A DNA stretch of 57,854 nt. Source: Catenaria anguillulae PL171 (Eukaryota; Blastocladiomycota; Blastocladiomycetes; Blastocladiales; Catenariaceae). The stretch spans positions 1-57,854 of the forward strand of contig MCFL01000153.1 in assembly GCA_002102555.1 (NCBI GenBank), read 5' to 3'. Made by a program: the position numbers and the translations under genes. Of this stretch, positions 1-10,681 are shown one piece after another; position 1 is the stretch's first letter; each line of letters starts with the position of its first letter. The notes beneath the pieces are model-generated. The model was given only the letters and a program-made list of their open reading frames with translations. It made no database searches and was not told the DNA's origin.

Positions 1-1004
1 ATCGATCTCTACGCCCGCTTCGCCTTTGCCGGTGCCGTGTGCTGCTCCGTGACCCACGCTGCCCTCACCCCTGGTATGCTTCCCCTTGTCCCGCCAAGCA
101 AGCAGCGCGACAGTTATCACCGATCTTGAGCTCACAATTCTCCTTCGCTTTCTTTTTTATTCTCGATTACATCCAACAGTCGATGTCGTCAAGACCCGCA
201 TGCAGTTGTCGCCCGAGGTGTACAACCGCGGCATGATCGCTGCCTTCCGCCAAATCTCTGCTGCCGAGGGTGCTGGTGCCCTCTTGACCGGTTTCGGCCC
301 GACCGCTGCTGGCTACTTTGTGCAGGGTGCCTTCAAGTTTGGCGGTTACGAGTTCTGGAAGAAGCAGTTCATTGAGGCCATTGGCGTCGAGAACGCCCCC
401 GCCTACCGTATCCCGATCTACTTGGCCTCGTCTGCCCTTGCCGAGTTTGTCGCCGATATTGCTCTCTGCCCCCTTGAGGCGACTCGTATCCGTCTCGTGT
501 CGCAGCCCTCGTTCGCCTCTGGTTTGCTTGGTGGCTTCACCGCCTTTTGCGCGAGGAGGGTGTGATCCGCGGCTTCTACTCTGGTTTCGGCCCAATTCTC
601 CTCAAGCAGGTGCCCTACACCATGGCCAAGTTTGCCGTGTACGAAGTGGCTGCCGAGAACATTTACAAGATGATCCCGACCCCCAAGGAGCAGCTCCCCT
701 CGTCCACCATCACCGCCGTCAACTTGGGCTCTGGTCTTATTTCCGGTATGCTGCTGCCATCATCTCGCAGCCCGCCGACACCTTGTTGTCCAAGATCAAC
801 AAGCAAAAGGGTGCCGAGGGCGAGTCCATCACCTCCCGGTTGGTCAAGTTGTCCAAGGAGCTCGGCGTCCGCGGCTTGTTCCTCGGTATGGGTGCCCGTA
901 TCGTCATGGTCGGTACTTTGACCGCCGGTCAGTTTGCCATCAACGGTGACGTCAAGCGCATGCTCGGCGCCACGGGCGGTTACGAGATTGCCAAGGCCAA
1001 GTAA
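1..1004 (+). CDS. MIR1: Mitochondrial phosphate carrier (SLC25A3/Mir1 type), 5' truncated by window edge
   Basis: An inner-membrane carrier that imports phosphate with protons for ATP synthesis. The 5' end lies outside the window; the visible part starts in frame at base 1 ([11 protein letters not shown]). An intron at 74-179 splits the first carrier signature ([14 protein letters not shown]). The second repeat has [13 protein letters not shown], typical of phosphate carriers, and the third has [12 protein letters not shown]. The stop is at 1002-1004 after YEIAKAK. The frame breaks twice in the middle. Near 546-552 (GGFTA to [10 protein letters not shown]) and near 754-757 (LISG to AAIISQPAD), each break is explained by one missing base, and the protein on either side is well conserved. 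I therefore read this as one functional gene with sequence errors, although a recent pseudogene cannot be excluded. Confidence 0.9.
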
Positions 1005-2851
1005 GGGTGCTTTGCGTGTCCACTTGTTGCTTGCTTGTGGGTGTGGAATGTGGAAGGATTGTGCCTCTTTGTTTTCTTGCCTGTCTTTTCGTATTGTTTT
1101 CCTTTCACGGTATATCTTTTTCTCGTACATGACTCGTATCTCTTCCTTATTGTTTTCCCCTTCGTTGCCCCAGGCTGCCATATACACTTCGACTAGTGCC
1201 CAGCATCTCTCCTTTATGCACCTGTAGTATCCGAGCGGTGCAGGCAGCGGCACGCTTTCGATTTCATCGTGCGCACAAGCCGACCCTCCTCGAACGCAGC
1301 ATCAAGAACATGAGCGACTCTGTCCACAAGTTTAGATGTGCAATTTCTCGTGTCGCTATGAAACCGGCCTTGGACCACGATTCACGACTTGAACTTCAAG
1401 ATACATACCTTCACAGAGGAATGAATGATGAGAACTGCCGTAGTCATCATGACGTTGGACAACATGAAATCGTTGCTTTCCGTCTGCACTCACTCGAATT
1501 CGAGCCGCGAATTGCTCTCCTGTCACTTCTTGCCCGTTCATTGGGTCACGGCTCTGATATTCTTATTTGGGATGCCGGTCCACCATGGACTATCTCACTC
1601 GCTGTGACTCGGGCTGGAGACGTAGGTGGAGGAAGGTTGGCCTCGGCGGCGCACGTTGTGGCGTTGAGGGGTATACAAAAACGGCTTTCGTAGCTCTTGA
1701 TGGGTTCCGATCCTTCTATTTGGCTTTTCTGGACGCTGCGATCACTTCATTCATGTTCCTGTTCAACCCAGCTTCTGGCCGGTCGTGAAGTGCATCGCAA
1801 TTTCGCGTTGAATTCGGATTTCAATAAATTGTCTTCGGGCACGTGCCCACCACCACGGACACCGCGCCATTCTCGGCCTGAATTCATGCAGCTTCTGCCA
1901 GTTGCGACGATACATATTCAATCTTGCCTACAAGGCGCTGACGCGCGGATGTACAGATGTGCTATCCCTACGGCCTCGGTGAATGATTCATGCAGCTGCA
2001 ATTTCTTGGTAATAACCGACAGGATATTGGCCTCGCCGCTCCGCAACTCGCGCCGGCTGACGCAGGCGCTTGCTGCGTCTCGGCTTTGGCCTGTCGAATT
2101 GGCATGAGAAAACTGCGCTTGCAGGCGGCGCTTGCAGGCAGCCACAGGAAGTTGCACTCAAGTACATAACCAATTGTACAAGACAGTACAGCAGCTGCTC
2201 GATCAGAGTACTGAAATGGGTTAGCACAGAGAAATTGGTGACATATCTCGGGGACAGCATCGAGGAGACGGTGAAAGATTGAAAACACCAACGCGTCCTC
2301 TCACATCACCGCACGCATGGACGCGGAATGTGAGACATGAGCGAATCCCCATTCTCTCACCGCCGCACAAGCGCATCTTCCCAACCAGCTTTATCCAATT
2401 CGAATAATGGGCGGTCGCTGCAGATGCAACGTGACCCAATGCGAACTCGTGACCGAGGATTTACTCACACCCACACAGCTTTCCCAAGCACCTGGCGACT
2501 GGCTGGCCACAAATGATCTGACAAATTGATTGCATGCAGGACTGTCTTTGCACCAAGTCCACCGCCGTCGCAATACATCAGGAATGTAAAAGCGCAGTCC
2601 TTGTCGAAGCGCAGCACATTGGGTGATATTGGCTACACCCTGCTCTCCTCGCTTGCCATCCCCAACGAAAATGGGCCTGAGAGAACGAATGAGAGGCTGA
2701 AATGAGAGACCGCGGGGTATAAATTCGACCAATCGCCCGCCAACCATCTCCTTCTTCCCGAGTGCTCCTCATCATCTCACGTCCCCCAGTCAGCCAGTTC
2801 CCCGGCCTCCATTCCTCCCATCCCTCCCATTCACACTTTTGACTGTTCACA
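1005..2851. other. Intergenic region, no supported gene
   Basis: This 1.8-kb stretch has only short, unconvincing ORFs with no recognisable motif. Its right end holds the promoter and 5' leader of the Cys-rich gene at 2852. A short tandem duplication of a GCGCTTGCAGGC unit lies near 2113-2140. Confidence 0.6.
2718..2723 (+). promoter_or_regulatory. TATA box of Cys-rich peptide gene A
   Basis: TATAAA preceded by GGGG, 134 bases before the ATG. Copies B and C have the same GGG-TATAAA context followed by a C-rich CCGCCC stretch, which supports a real core promoter. Confidence 0.6.
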
Positions 2852-3276
2852 ATGAAGACCACCTCGTTCCTCGCTGTCGCCCTCGTTGCTCTTGGCATGT
2901 CAGCTCAAGCGTCGCCCACTCCTGTCAACGATGGTACCATCCCCTACATCCGCTTCAGAACCTGACCGTACATGTATCTCACCCCGACCTGGCCATGCTC
3001 ATTACAGCTACGACCTCTGGCTCGGCCACGATTGAACGCGTCGACCCCGGGTGCTACTACAACTGCAGGAAGCAAGGTCACGTCGACTGTGACTGGCTTT
3101 GCAACGTTCCCAGTCCCGACATTCCCATGGCCGCTGCGCCCGCCAAGCCGGCACTTGCAAAGCGCGACTATCAGTGCTACATTGGGTGCACGTCAGGGTG
3201 CTACGGCGATAACAAGTGTATGGACCGTTGCGCTCGGCAGTGTGTTGGATCGGGTCGTCCGCCCAGGAAACAGTAA
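2852..3276 (+). CDS. Small secreted Cys-rich peptide precursor, copy A
   Basis: Exons 2852-2933 and 3008-3276 with a 74-nt intron give 116 aa. Residues 1-20 form a signal peptide (MKTTSFLAVALVALGMSAQA), followed by a short Ser/Pro/Ala pro-segment. The mature part has two Cys modules. The first is C-x3-C-x7-C-x3-C (CYYNCRKQGHVDCDWLC). The second is C-x3-C-x3-C-x5-C-x3-C-x3-C. They are separated by a Pro/Ala linker with PDIPMA that ends in a dibasic KR just before module 2, a likely Kex2-type cleavage site. The CxxxC pairs resemble the spacing of alpha-hairpinins (two disulfide-stapled helices); that is analogy, not proven homology. Two paralogues lie near 45.4 and 47.9 kb. Function unknown: signalling peptide, antimicrobial or host-interaction protein are all possible. 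The start is fixed by the signal peptide and the identical 82-nt first exon in all three copies. Confidence 0.88.
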
Positions 3277-4454
3277 GTTTATCAAGTCGTTGATTTTGGG
3301 CGTCTAGATTGACGTGTCAGCGTTTGTGATTTACGGAAGATGTGGTTGGAGCTATGTTTACCGGTTTTGTTGAATAGCTGTGATGAAGTGGTCTCGAAGT
3401 ACATCCCAATGTATCTTGATTTGACATTTGGTGGCCGATCGACCAGGCGAGCCACCGTCGGCGCAGTGAAATGCAGTGCAGCTATGGCCTCGACCCAACC
3501 GGCGAATTGAGTCGACAGGTCGTTCAGCTGTCATGCGCGGGCACAATGGCAGATAGTTTTGTCAAGGCATGGAATACAACGATAGTACAACTGACCCCAT
3601 GCACGTGCCCGCTCGGGTGGGTCGGCGCGCAGGGGCGGGCGCGGAAGATGAATCCAATTGCATTGATGTTGGCCTGTTTGCTGCCCAGTTAGCTCCTAAG
3701 CCCGAGAAGTGAAGAATGGGCCATCTTCTGTGAGAGTGAAGACTGTCTTTCATGTGACTGGCTGCGGGCGTTCGGACCGTCATATTCACCTGCTGGCTTG
3801 AGAGTACATTGACATTCATTGTATTCCGTCCCATCGTCATTCCTTGCCGGCGGTTCGGACCTCGTCGGATGTTCCGACATTTCCCTGTTTGTCGCAACAG
3901 CTGGGGACGTCGGCGGGCCAGTCGGAAATGCATCTGCACCGGTACACACAAAGAAGAGCACGCAGCCGAGGGCCCAAATGTCGGCCTGTTGGTCCTATGA
4001 GTGGTGGATACTCGCTTGTTCCTACTCGCGGTAACACTTGAGCTCGGGCCGGCATTCAAAAAGAATACAATACCGGGAGGGTAAATGCATGTTTGTCAAA
4101 ATGATCTGCCTCATTGGCCGACAGGCTGTCACGGTGAGACCAAGACTCACGGCAACCAAGTCGGCGACCTCGGGCGCTTGCATGACCATGACGAGGTCCT
4201 TGCAGGCCATGAGGCAAGATGGGAAACTCCTTTGCAAGAACTCAAATGTGCGCGAATCCCCAACGGGCGAGCAGCAATGACTGCTGGTGTCGACTTTGGC
4301 TGATTTTGCAAGACGCACATGCATCAAAGCGTCTATGGCAAGTAATGGGGGTGATACTGGTAACAGGGCAACACAGGGTCGAAAAAAAGAAACAGGTAGG
4401 AAGGAGCAAAAGATCAAACAATAAATAATTGGGCCTCCTCGCACGGATTCAGAT
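3277..4454. other. Intergenic region, nothing supported
   Basis: About 1.2 kb between the 3' ends of the Cys-rich gene and PLK4. ORFs here are short, overlap in several frames and have no recognisable domain. It presumably holds the two 3' UTRs. Confidence 0.5.
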
Positions 4455-7405
4455 TCACCGTCTCCCGCCATCCCCGGCGCTGACACCAACGGACCCACTT
4501 TCCTTGACCAACCTTCGAAACTCGGCCACACACACGCGATACTGCCCCAACCTCTCCTTGACCTCCATTGGTAGACCCTGGGTCAACGGATACATGCGCG
4601 GCTCCACAAGCCGTGCCGCTGCCCCACCCACCTGCGGCGGCGGCGCATACTTGACCCACCCTGTTGCCGCTGGGGCAGCCTGAGTTTGCGGCTGGGATGA
4701 CGGCGCCGGTACACTGTGTTGAACCGTGACAAGCGCGCCGTCAAGAAACATGAGCGTGTACTGCTCCGACGACCCGGGATGCCGCGAAAACCACCCGATC
4801 GTCGGTACATACATGTTGAGCAGTGGCGCCGAAGCAGATGTGGATGAGGGCGACGAGTGTGCCGACGCGGCATGGCTGACTGACGAGCGTGTACTAACCA
4901 CCGACCCAGACCGGCGCTGTTGCTGCGGCCCGCCTGCAGACGACGATCCATGTTGTGACGTGAAATACCCAGAATCGGATCGCGCCGTTGACGGCGCACG
5001 TGACGAGCCCAAGGGTGGTCGTGTGTGCGTGGCCGACACGGGCGGCGACGTGGCTGCCGTTGACATTGTCCTGCCACGGCCGCGCCCGGCGTGCTCTGCA
5101 GCCGTCTTGATGACAAGTGGCGCATTGGAATCGCGCACCTCACCTCTCCGCACGGCCGCTTCGTGTTCAGCCAATGCCGACTCACACTGCCGTGTGGCCA
5201 TTCGCACATGTGCCACATATCCGCCCCACTCTCGGGCGCCCACTGCCGCCTCGCCACATGCAACCATGTTGTTCCCGAGCCACACTTGAACCTGCTCGTC
5301 GTCTGCACCGCCACGTCGGCCAAGCAATTTGACACGCACGCCACCGTTGCTGCCGCCACGCTCGGCAAATCTCGCGTCTACATCACCATTCACCATGAGC
5401 GCCACCGTCGCCTGTGGCGAATACAACGTGACACGCGGACTCACGGCCTGTGCCTTTGCCACAAACTTGCGCGCGCCCTCGTACAGCGACGCAATGATAC
5501 CACGCGGCAGCCCGGACATGCGGGGCCCGGTGTAAATGTGCGTGATTCGCCCGTCGCGGGGAATTGCACGTGAATGCGGCCGTGGTGCGCGGGGCTGACG
5601 GTCAGGCATGTACCGTCGCGCTTGGACGTGATGCGCACGTCGAGGTCGACGTCTGGGTCTGACGAAGAGGGTGGAGGGACGAGCGAGATGGATACGGTTT
5701 GGCCAGAGTGAGAGATGGGCCGGAGGTAGCGTGTTGAGAGCGGGTGGATCGGGACGAGGTCTTCCACGGGTGGCGCGGTTTGGGGTGCTCGGGCGAGCGG
5801 CGGTGGCGGAGGCGGGTGGTACGAGGGCCGGTCAGAGTTGGAGTGAATGGACGGCGGTCGGGCAGACGAGGGGCGGGTTCGGGGTGGCAGAGCAGAAACC
5901 ATTGAGGATGGAGGAGGAGGTGGTCGACCGTATGGATCGGCCGGTGTCGTCAGTGCCGATGGTGGGCGGTGGTGAGTAATGGCGGAATCTGGGTACGATT
6001 CGCGAATCGGGGGATTCGGGTATGGATCCGGCGGCAATGAGTACTCGATCCTTCGATGCGGCTGCACCACCTGCTGACCGTGCCCGACATCATGAAGAGA
6101 TGACGCTGGCCTGGCCGAAATCGACCCACTCACCTTACTATGGTGTGCCCCGTCAACGCCGCCCAGCAAGATTGGCGTCTCTACCATCTGGCCCATGATG
6201 GGCTCCCTTGGCAACCTCGTCACGGGCAATCCTGGCGCAAAGAATGGATGTTCCAGGATCCTCTCGAGCGTCATCCTGCGCTCTGGATTCTTTTGCAGCA
6301 AGCTCGCAATCAAATCGCGCACCTGCTTTGACAAGTCCCTTGGCAACGTGTAATGCCCATCGACCAACCCCCGCAGCGTCTTGATTCGAACCTCATATGA
6401 ATCTTCGTTGCTCGCATTGGGCGGCTCAAATGGCGGTCGTCCCTTGAGCATGGTGACAAGCAAGCACCCCAGAGACCACATGTCGACAGTTTCCGAGTAG
6501 GGCTGGTTGGCAACAACTTCGGGTGCCATGTAGTTGATGGTGCCACACACCGTGTGCTGAACTTGGCGTCGCTGCGAGGGCTGTTGTCCCTGCTGCTGGT
6601 GATGTGTTGTGCGGCCACGCGAGGCTGTGGCTGCCGATTGAATCGGTGCAACGAGGCCAAGGTCACCAATCTTGACGTCGTTGTCGGCCGTAAGCATAAT
6701 GTTGCCAGGCTTGACGTCACGGTGAAACTTTCCTTGCCGGCGAAGGTACAAGAGCCCGCGAATCACCGCGTCGAGCACGTAGCGAACTTCGGGTTCCGTC
6801 AGTTTACCTCTTGCCTCAAGGTAATCTGCCAGGGTTCCCGACTCGCACAGCTCGAGCACCAAGTAAACATGCTCGTGATCCCGAAATGCCGCGTAAAGCC
6901 GCACAATGGATGGGTGCTGAGCAATCAGTTGTGTTTGGATTTCGGCCTGGACGCGGGCAATGTCCTTTTGCGTGGCAAGCTTGAGCATTGGAATGCGCTT
7001 GATGGCGAGCGAGAGCGAGGCAAAATCCGGAAGGTCTGTGAAGGCGGCATAGACTTCGGAGGTGGCGCCGCGGCCGAGGAGCTCCCCGAGGCGAAAGTGC
7101 GAGATGGAGAGTGTTGGGGAAAGGATTGCGGACCAGGGTTGGACCAAGGCGGTGGAGGGTTGGTGCTGCTGTTGTTGCTGCTGTGGGGCATGGCGAGGTA
7201 AATTTGGCTTTGAGACAAGTGAACTTGAATTGGAAAGTGAATGATGGGCGGAAGAGGAGGGCAAGGCCTGAGGCCGAGGTGCTTGTGCAGGAGGAAGCCG
7301 GGAAGCTGGCGGAAGAGGATGTGGTTGATGGGATGTCGAGGGCGGCCACCAGGCAGAAGGAGGCGGGGGTACCGGCATTGAGGATGGCTGCAGATGCCCG
7401 AGCAT
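4455..7405 (-). CDS. PLK4: Polo-like kinase 4 (PLK4/SAK), centriole duplication kinase
   Basis: A serine/threonine kinase that triggers centriole and basal-body duplication. A Pro/Gln/Ser-rich N-terminal extension precedes the kinase domain. The domain shows GRGATSEVY (P-loop), AIKRIP (catalytic Lys), HRDVKPGN, then DLG in place of the usual DFG, a Gln-rich insert in the activation loop, CGTINYMAPE and DMWSLGCLL. The C-terminal half matches the PLK4 cryptic polo box (LPRGIIASLYEGARKFVAKA, then SPRVTLYSP) and a terminal PB3 (GWFSRHPG...YTLMFLDGALVTVQ...KERLGQYRVCVAEFRRLV). Kinase and polo-box parts lie in different frames; the switch near 5555-5562 sits in a CCCC run and one missing C would restore FPRDGRITHIY. 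The start is uncertain: in-frame ATGs at 7405, 7474 and 7630. It is divergent from UHRF1. Confidence 0.88.
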
Positions 7406-7944
7406 GGCGCAAAGTGTCGGATCGGATCGGGGTCGAGTCGAGTCGAGTATAGAGTGTCTGTTCCAGAGACGCATGGCTGAAGAGATCAGAGCAATGTTGG
7501 ATCGACCGGCAAGATGACGAGCATACATGGGTGGGAAGCGTGTGCTATGCAACTGCGTGGCGACTGGAATCAGAATGCATCGGGTCAGCAGGTGGTTGTG
7601 TGTCTGCATTTCCCTGGGTTTCGATTTCATTTTCAGCCTTGCCTCATCTGTAAATGTGGATCATTTGCATGACCGTATCAATTGATCGCCTCCGATCCTC
7701 CTTGATGGATCAACATCGAATCAATGTGAGCTCTCACTTGCAGGATGGGCTGGAAATTAAATATCGTACCAAGATGCAAATCAGAGTTGCTGTTCACATG
7801 GATGAGTCGAGAGAGAGACAACGCTGCATGCATTACAACACAGAGCATTTCACCTCCCCATGTTGCTACTCTGACCCTGACCCAAGACCCAATCTCACCC
7901 GCCGTCCGTCCGACTTTGGTTTGATCACGCTCCAAACCACATCC
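7406..7944. promoter_or_regulatory. Divergent PLK4/UHRF1 promoter region
   Basis: 539 bases between the chosen starts of two divergent genes. Part may be PLK4 5' coding sequence if an upstream ATG is used. A short TCGAG tandem repeat is at about 7433-7448. No clear TATA box. Confidence 0.4.
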
Positions 7945-10287
7945 ATGGCCCGCACTTCGTCTCGCCTCGCAGAAGCTGCTGCCGCTTCTTCTTCTTCGAG
8001 CGCTCCGGCGTCCAAGCGACCCACCACCACGTCGCAGTCCAAATCCAAGACCAAGGACAATGCCGCAGGCACCTCTGCTGCCCCGCCGCCGCCGTCGTCG
8101 TCGTCATCTTCTTCCACGGCAACCAAGGCGGACATATCCAAGGTCTCCACCTTTGTCCTCTTTCGCAACCCCTTCAACCCAACCGCACCCGACGTTCCCG
8201 TGTCGTTTGTCGCAAAGTCGGATCTCGTTGCCTCCTTGCGTGAACGCGCTGCCGACGAACTCGGCATTCAAGTTCCCTTGGACCGTTTCCAGATGATGTA
8301 TTTGGGCCAGATTGTACGTCTTTATTGAATGACTCGCGTTTGGTTCATGTGCTCTAATTTCTCGATATACTTCTTCGGATTGTTTGTTCACAAAAGCTGC
8401 AAGATACCCACTCGCTCCATGACTACTCAATCGACCAAAGCTCGGTCATTCAATGGCGCATCCGCCCGGCAGAAACTCGCCTTCCTCCATCGCCGCCCGT
8501 CAGCAGCTCGCGCCCAGCATCTGCCGCCTCTCAATACTCGACCGCGACGTCTTGCTCGGATGCGCACGACGATCTTTCGGATGCCGACTCGGACTCGTCG
8601 TCAACCGAGGCATACGAGCTGTTTGACAACCGTGACCTGACCGACGCCGACATTGACCAGTACGCCTGGCTCACGACGCCGTCGACCCCGCCCAAAGTCG
8701 CCTCGTCGCTACTCGAAGGCGAACTGGCCGAATACCTTTGCGGGCCGTGCGCCAAATTCCCGCCGCTTGCGCGCCGCCCGAAATGCAACCAATGCGGATG
8801 CAGCGTTTGCGGGCGGCTGGACGCCCTGCACGACCGCGTGGTCCAATGCGATCAGTGCGAAATGTATGAGCATTTCGAGTGTGCCGGGTTGCTCGAGGTT
8901 CCGCCCGTCAAGCATTGGTTTTGTGCTCGTTGCCGCAATGACGGTCAAGTGAAAAAGGCCGAGCGCAAGACAAAGGGCAAAGCCGCCACCGCAAAGGCTG
9001 GGTGGGGCCGTGGCCTTGCGTGTGCGGGTCATTTGCCCGGCGGATTGAAGGATGCCGTGGCCGAGGACCATCGCGGCAAGATCCCCGGGGTGCTTTGCGG
9101 CCAAATGTGGGAAAACCGCAGGCTGTGTGGCACCTATGCAGTGCATCGCCCAACGGTTGCGGGCATTCATGCAGGCAAAAAGACGGGCGACGGGGCATTG
9201 TCCATTGTACTTGCCGGCGGATACGAGGACGATTTGGATCATGGCGATGAGTTTTTTTACACGGGGTCGGGCGGACGCGATTTGAAGAAAGAGGGCGCCA
9301 ATTTGCGCACGGGGCCCCAGACCAAGGACCAGGAGTTGACGGCCGGCAATTTGGCCTTGGCCAGGACGTGTCATGCCAAGGTGGATACCATACGCGGGGC
9401 AGAGGCAAGCGATTGGACAAAGAGTTTGCCTGTGCGGGTGGTGCGCGCAAAGGCAAAGACAAAGAAGATGGCCCTGCTGCATCCGTTTTCGCCCGAGGAG
9501 GGCGTCAGGTACGATGGCTTGTACAAGCTCGTCAAGTACTGGCCAGAGAAGGGCAAGTCTGGGTTCATTGTGTGGCGGTACTTGTTTCGTCGGGACGACG
9601 ACGAGCCGGCGCCATGGACTGATGAGGGTAAAGAGTATGTGCGGGAGCAAGGGTTGACCATGGTTCGCGAGGCAAGCAAGAAGCGGCCAGTGACGGTCGA
9701 GGAAGACGGGGAGGACGAGGTAGACGATGAGGGGCACGGCGACGACGAGAATGCGGATCCTGACGATGCGTCATCATCTGCGTCCGCCACCACCGCCAGA
9801 TCGTCCTCCACAGCCAAGAAGCGTCGTGTTACTCTCACCGTTTCCGACGAACTGCGGTCCTTGGCCGCCCAAGACACACCGCGCATCGCGCAATGGGCCG
9901 ACATTGTCGACCGAGACGACCTCGATCCGCTCACCATTGTCGAGCTCGTCAACACCATGTTCCAGTGCGTTGTGTGTCTCAACGAGGGCCAGGGTCGCAT
10001 GTCGCTCAAGTGCGGGCATTTGACATGCGCCGACTGCTTGAAGCACATGCTCAAGAGTTCGGGCACGGCAGGCAAGGCGTGCCCTTATTGCAAGGTTGAG
10101 CACGGTACGTTGGCCATCTCGGTACCATTTCATGGCGATACAACACCAACTGAACTCGTATTGTGTATCGCACACAGGGCTCAAGTCGGCCAGCGGGGTC
10201 AAGGAAGACGCCCACATTCTCAAGATTTTCCAGGTGCTGCACACCAAGCCGCTGGTATCCTCGGCATCCAGGCGCACAGAAGCGTGA
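7945..10287 (+). CDS. UHRF1: UHRF1-like UBL-PHD-SRA-RING E3 ligase
   Basis: Exons 7945-8313, 8397-10104 and 10178-10287 give 728 aa without a frame break. In animals UHRF1 binds hemimethylated CpG through its SRA domain and recruits DNMT1 by ubiquitinating histone H3. Domains in order: a Ser/Lys-rich tail; ubiquitin-like domain (FVLFRNPF ... MYLGQILQDTHSLHDYSI); acidic linker of about 100 aa; pre-PHD/PHD zinc cluster (CNQCGCSVCG ... CDQCEMYEHFEC ... WFCARCRND); SRA/YDG (VAGIHAG, LAGGYEDDLDHG, YTGSGGRDL, YDGLYKLVKYWPEKGKSG, VWRYLFRRDDDEPAPW); acidic linker; C3HC4 RING (CVVC ... CGHLTCADC ... CPYC). The SRA finger reads NLR where human UHRF1 has NKR. The linker is too short for the tandem tudor domain of animal UHRF1. 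The ATG at 7945 is the first that avoids a long non-conserved leader. Confidence 0.93.
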
Positions 10288-10681
10288 TTTGTCGCTGCCC
10301 GTCCTGTATGGCATTCCTCTGCCGACTCTGTCTCCGTTCATGTTCTCCTACCATTCCCTCGCTCACCTATTTGTCTCAACATCTCGTTAAATATCTCCAC
10401 CTGTCCTCGAGCTTTGAGTTGGAATTTTCACTGTTCGCATCATTTTGCTCACGCATATTTACAGTATCGACGAACTCCGACTCCGACCCTTGGATGATCA
10501 TGCTGATCTTGGTGGGATCAGAAAACGTTTTTCAGGCCCTGGTAAAGTTTTTTGCTCCTCTCCTTCCCGCTGACTAGTGCACGAAAGCATTGAAAAGGGG
10601 CAGGACGCCCATGACTGAAGCCATTGTGCACCACTGCTGCTGCCCAACTGCCTCACTTGCGCTCAATGCCAACGCCTTCTC
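10288..10681. promoter_or_regulatory. UHRF1 3' UTR and GAPDH promoter
   Basis: 394 bases between two genes on the same strand. Pyrimidine-rich on the plus strand. The UHRF1 frame as read without splicing stays open here, but the spliced stop is at 10285-10287. No other feature seen. Confidence 0.4.

Noticed and set aside
1196-1693. 165-codon open frame after the phosphate carrier
   Set aside because: Mixed composition, no motif, and overlapped by other frames of similar length; no evidence of coding.
10096-10287. A separate small gene at the end of UHRF1
   Set aside because: It is the third exon of UHRF1 (GLKSASGVKEDAHILKIF), joined across a clear 73-nt intron.
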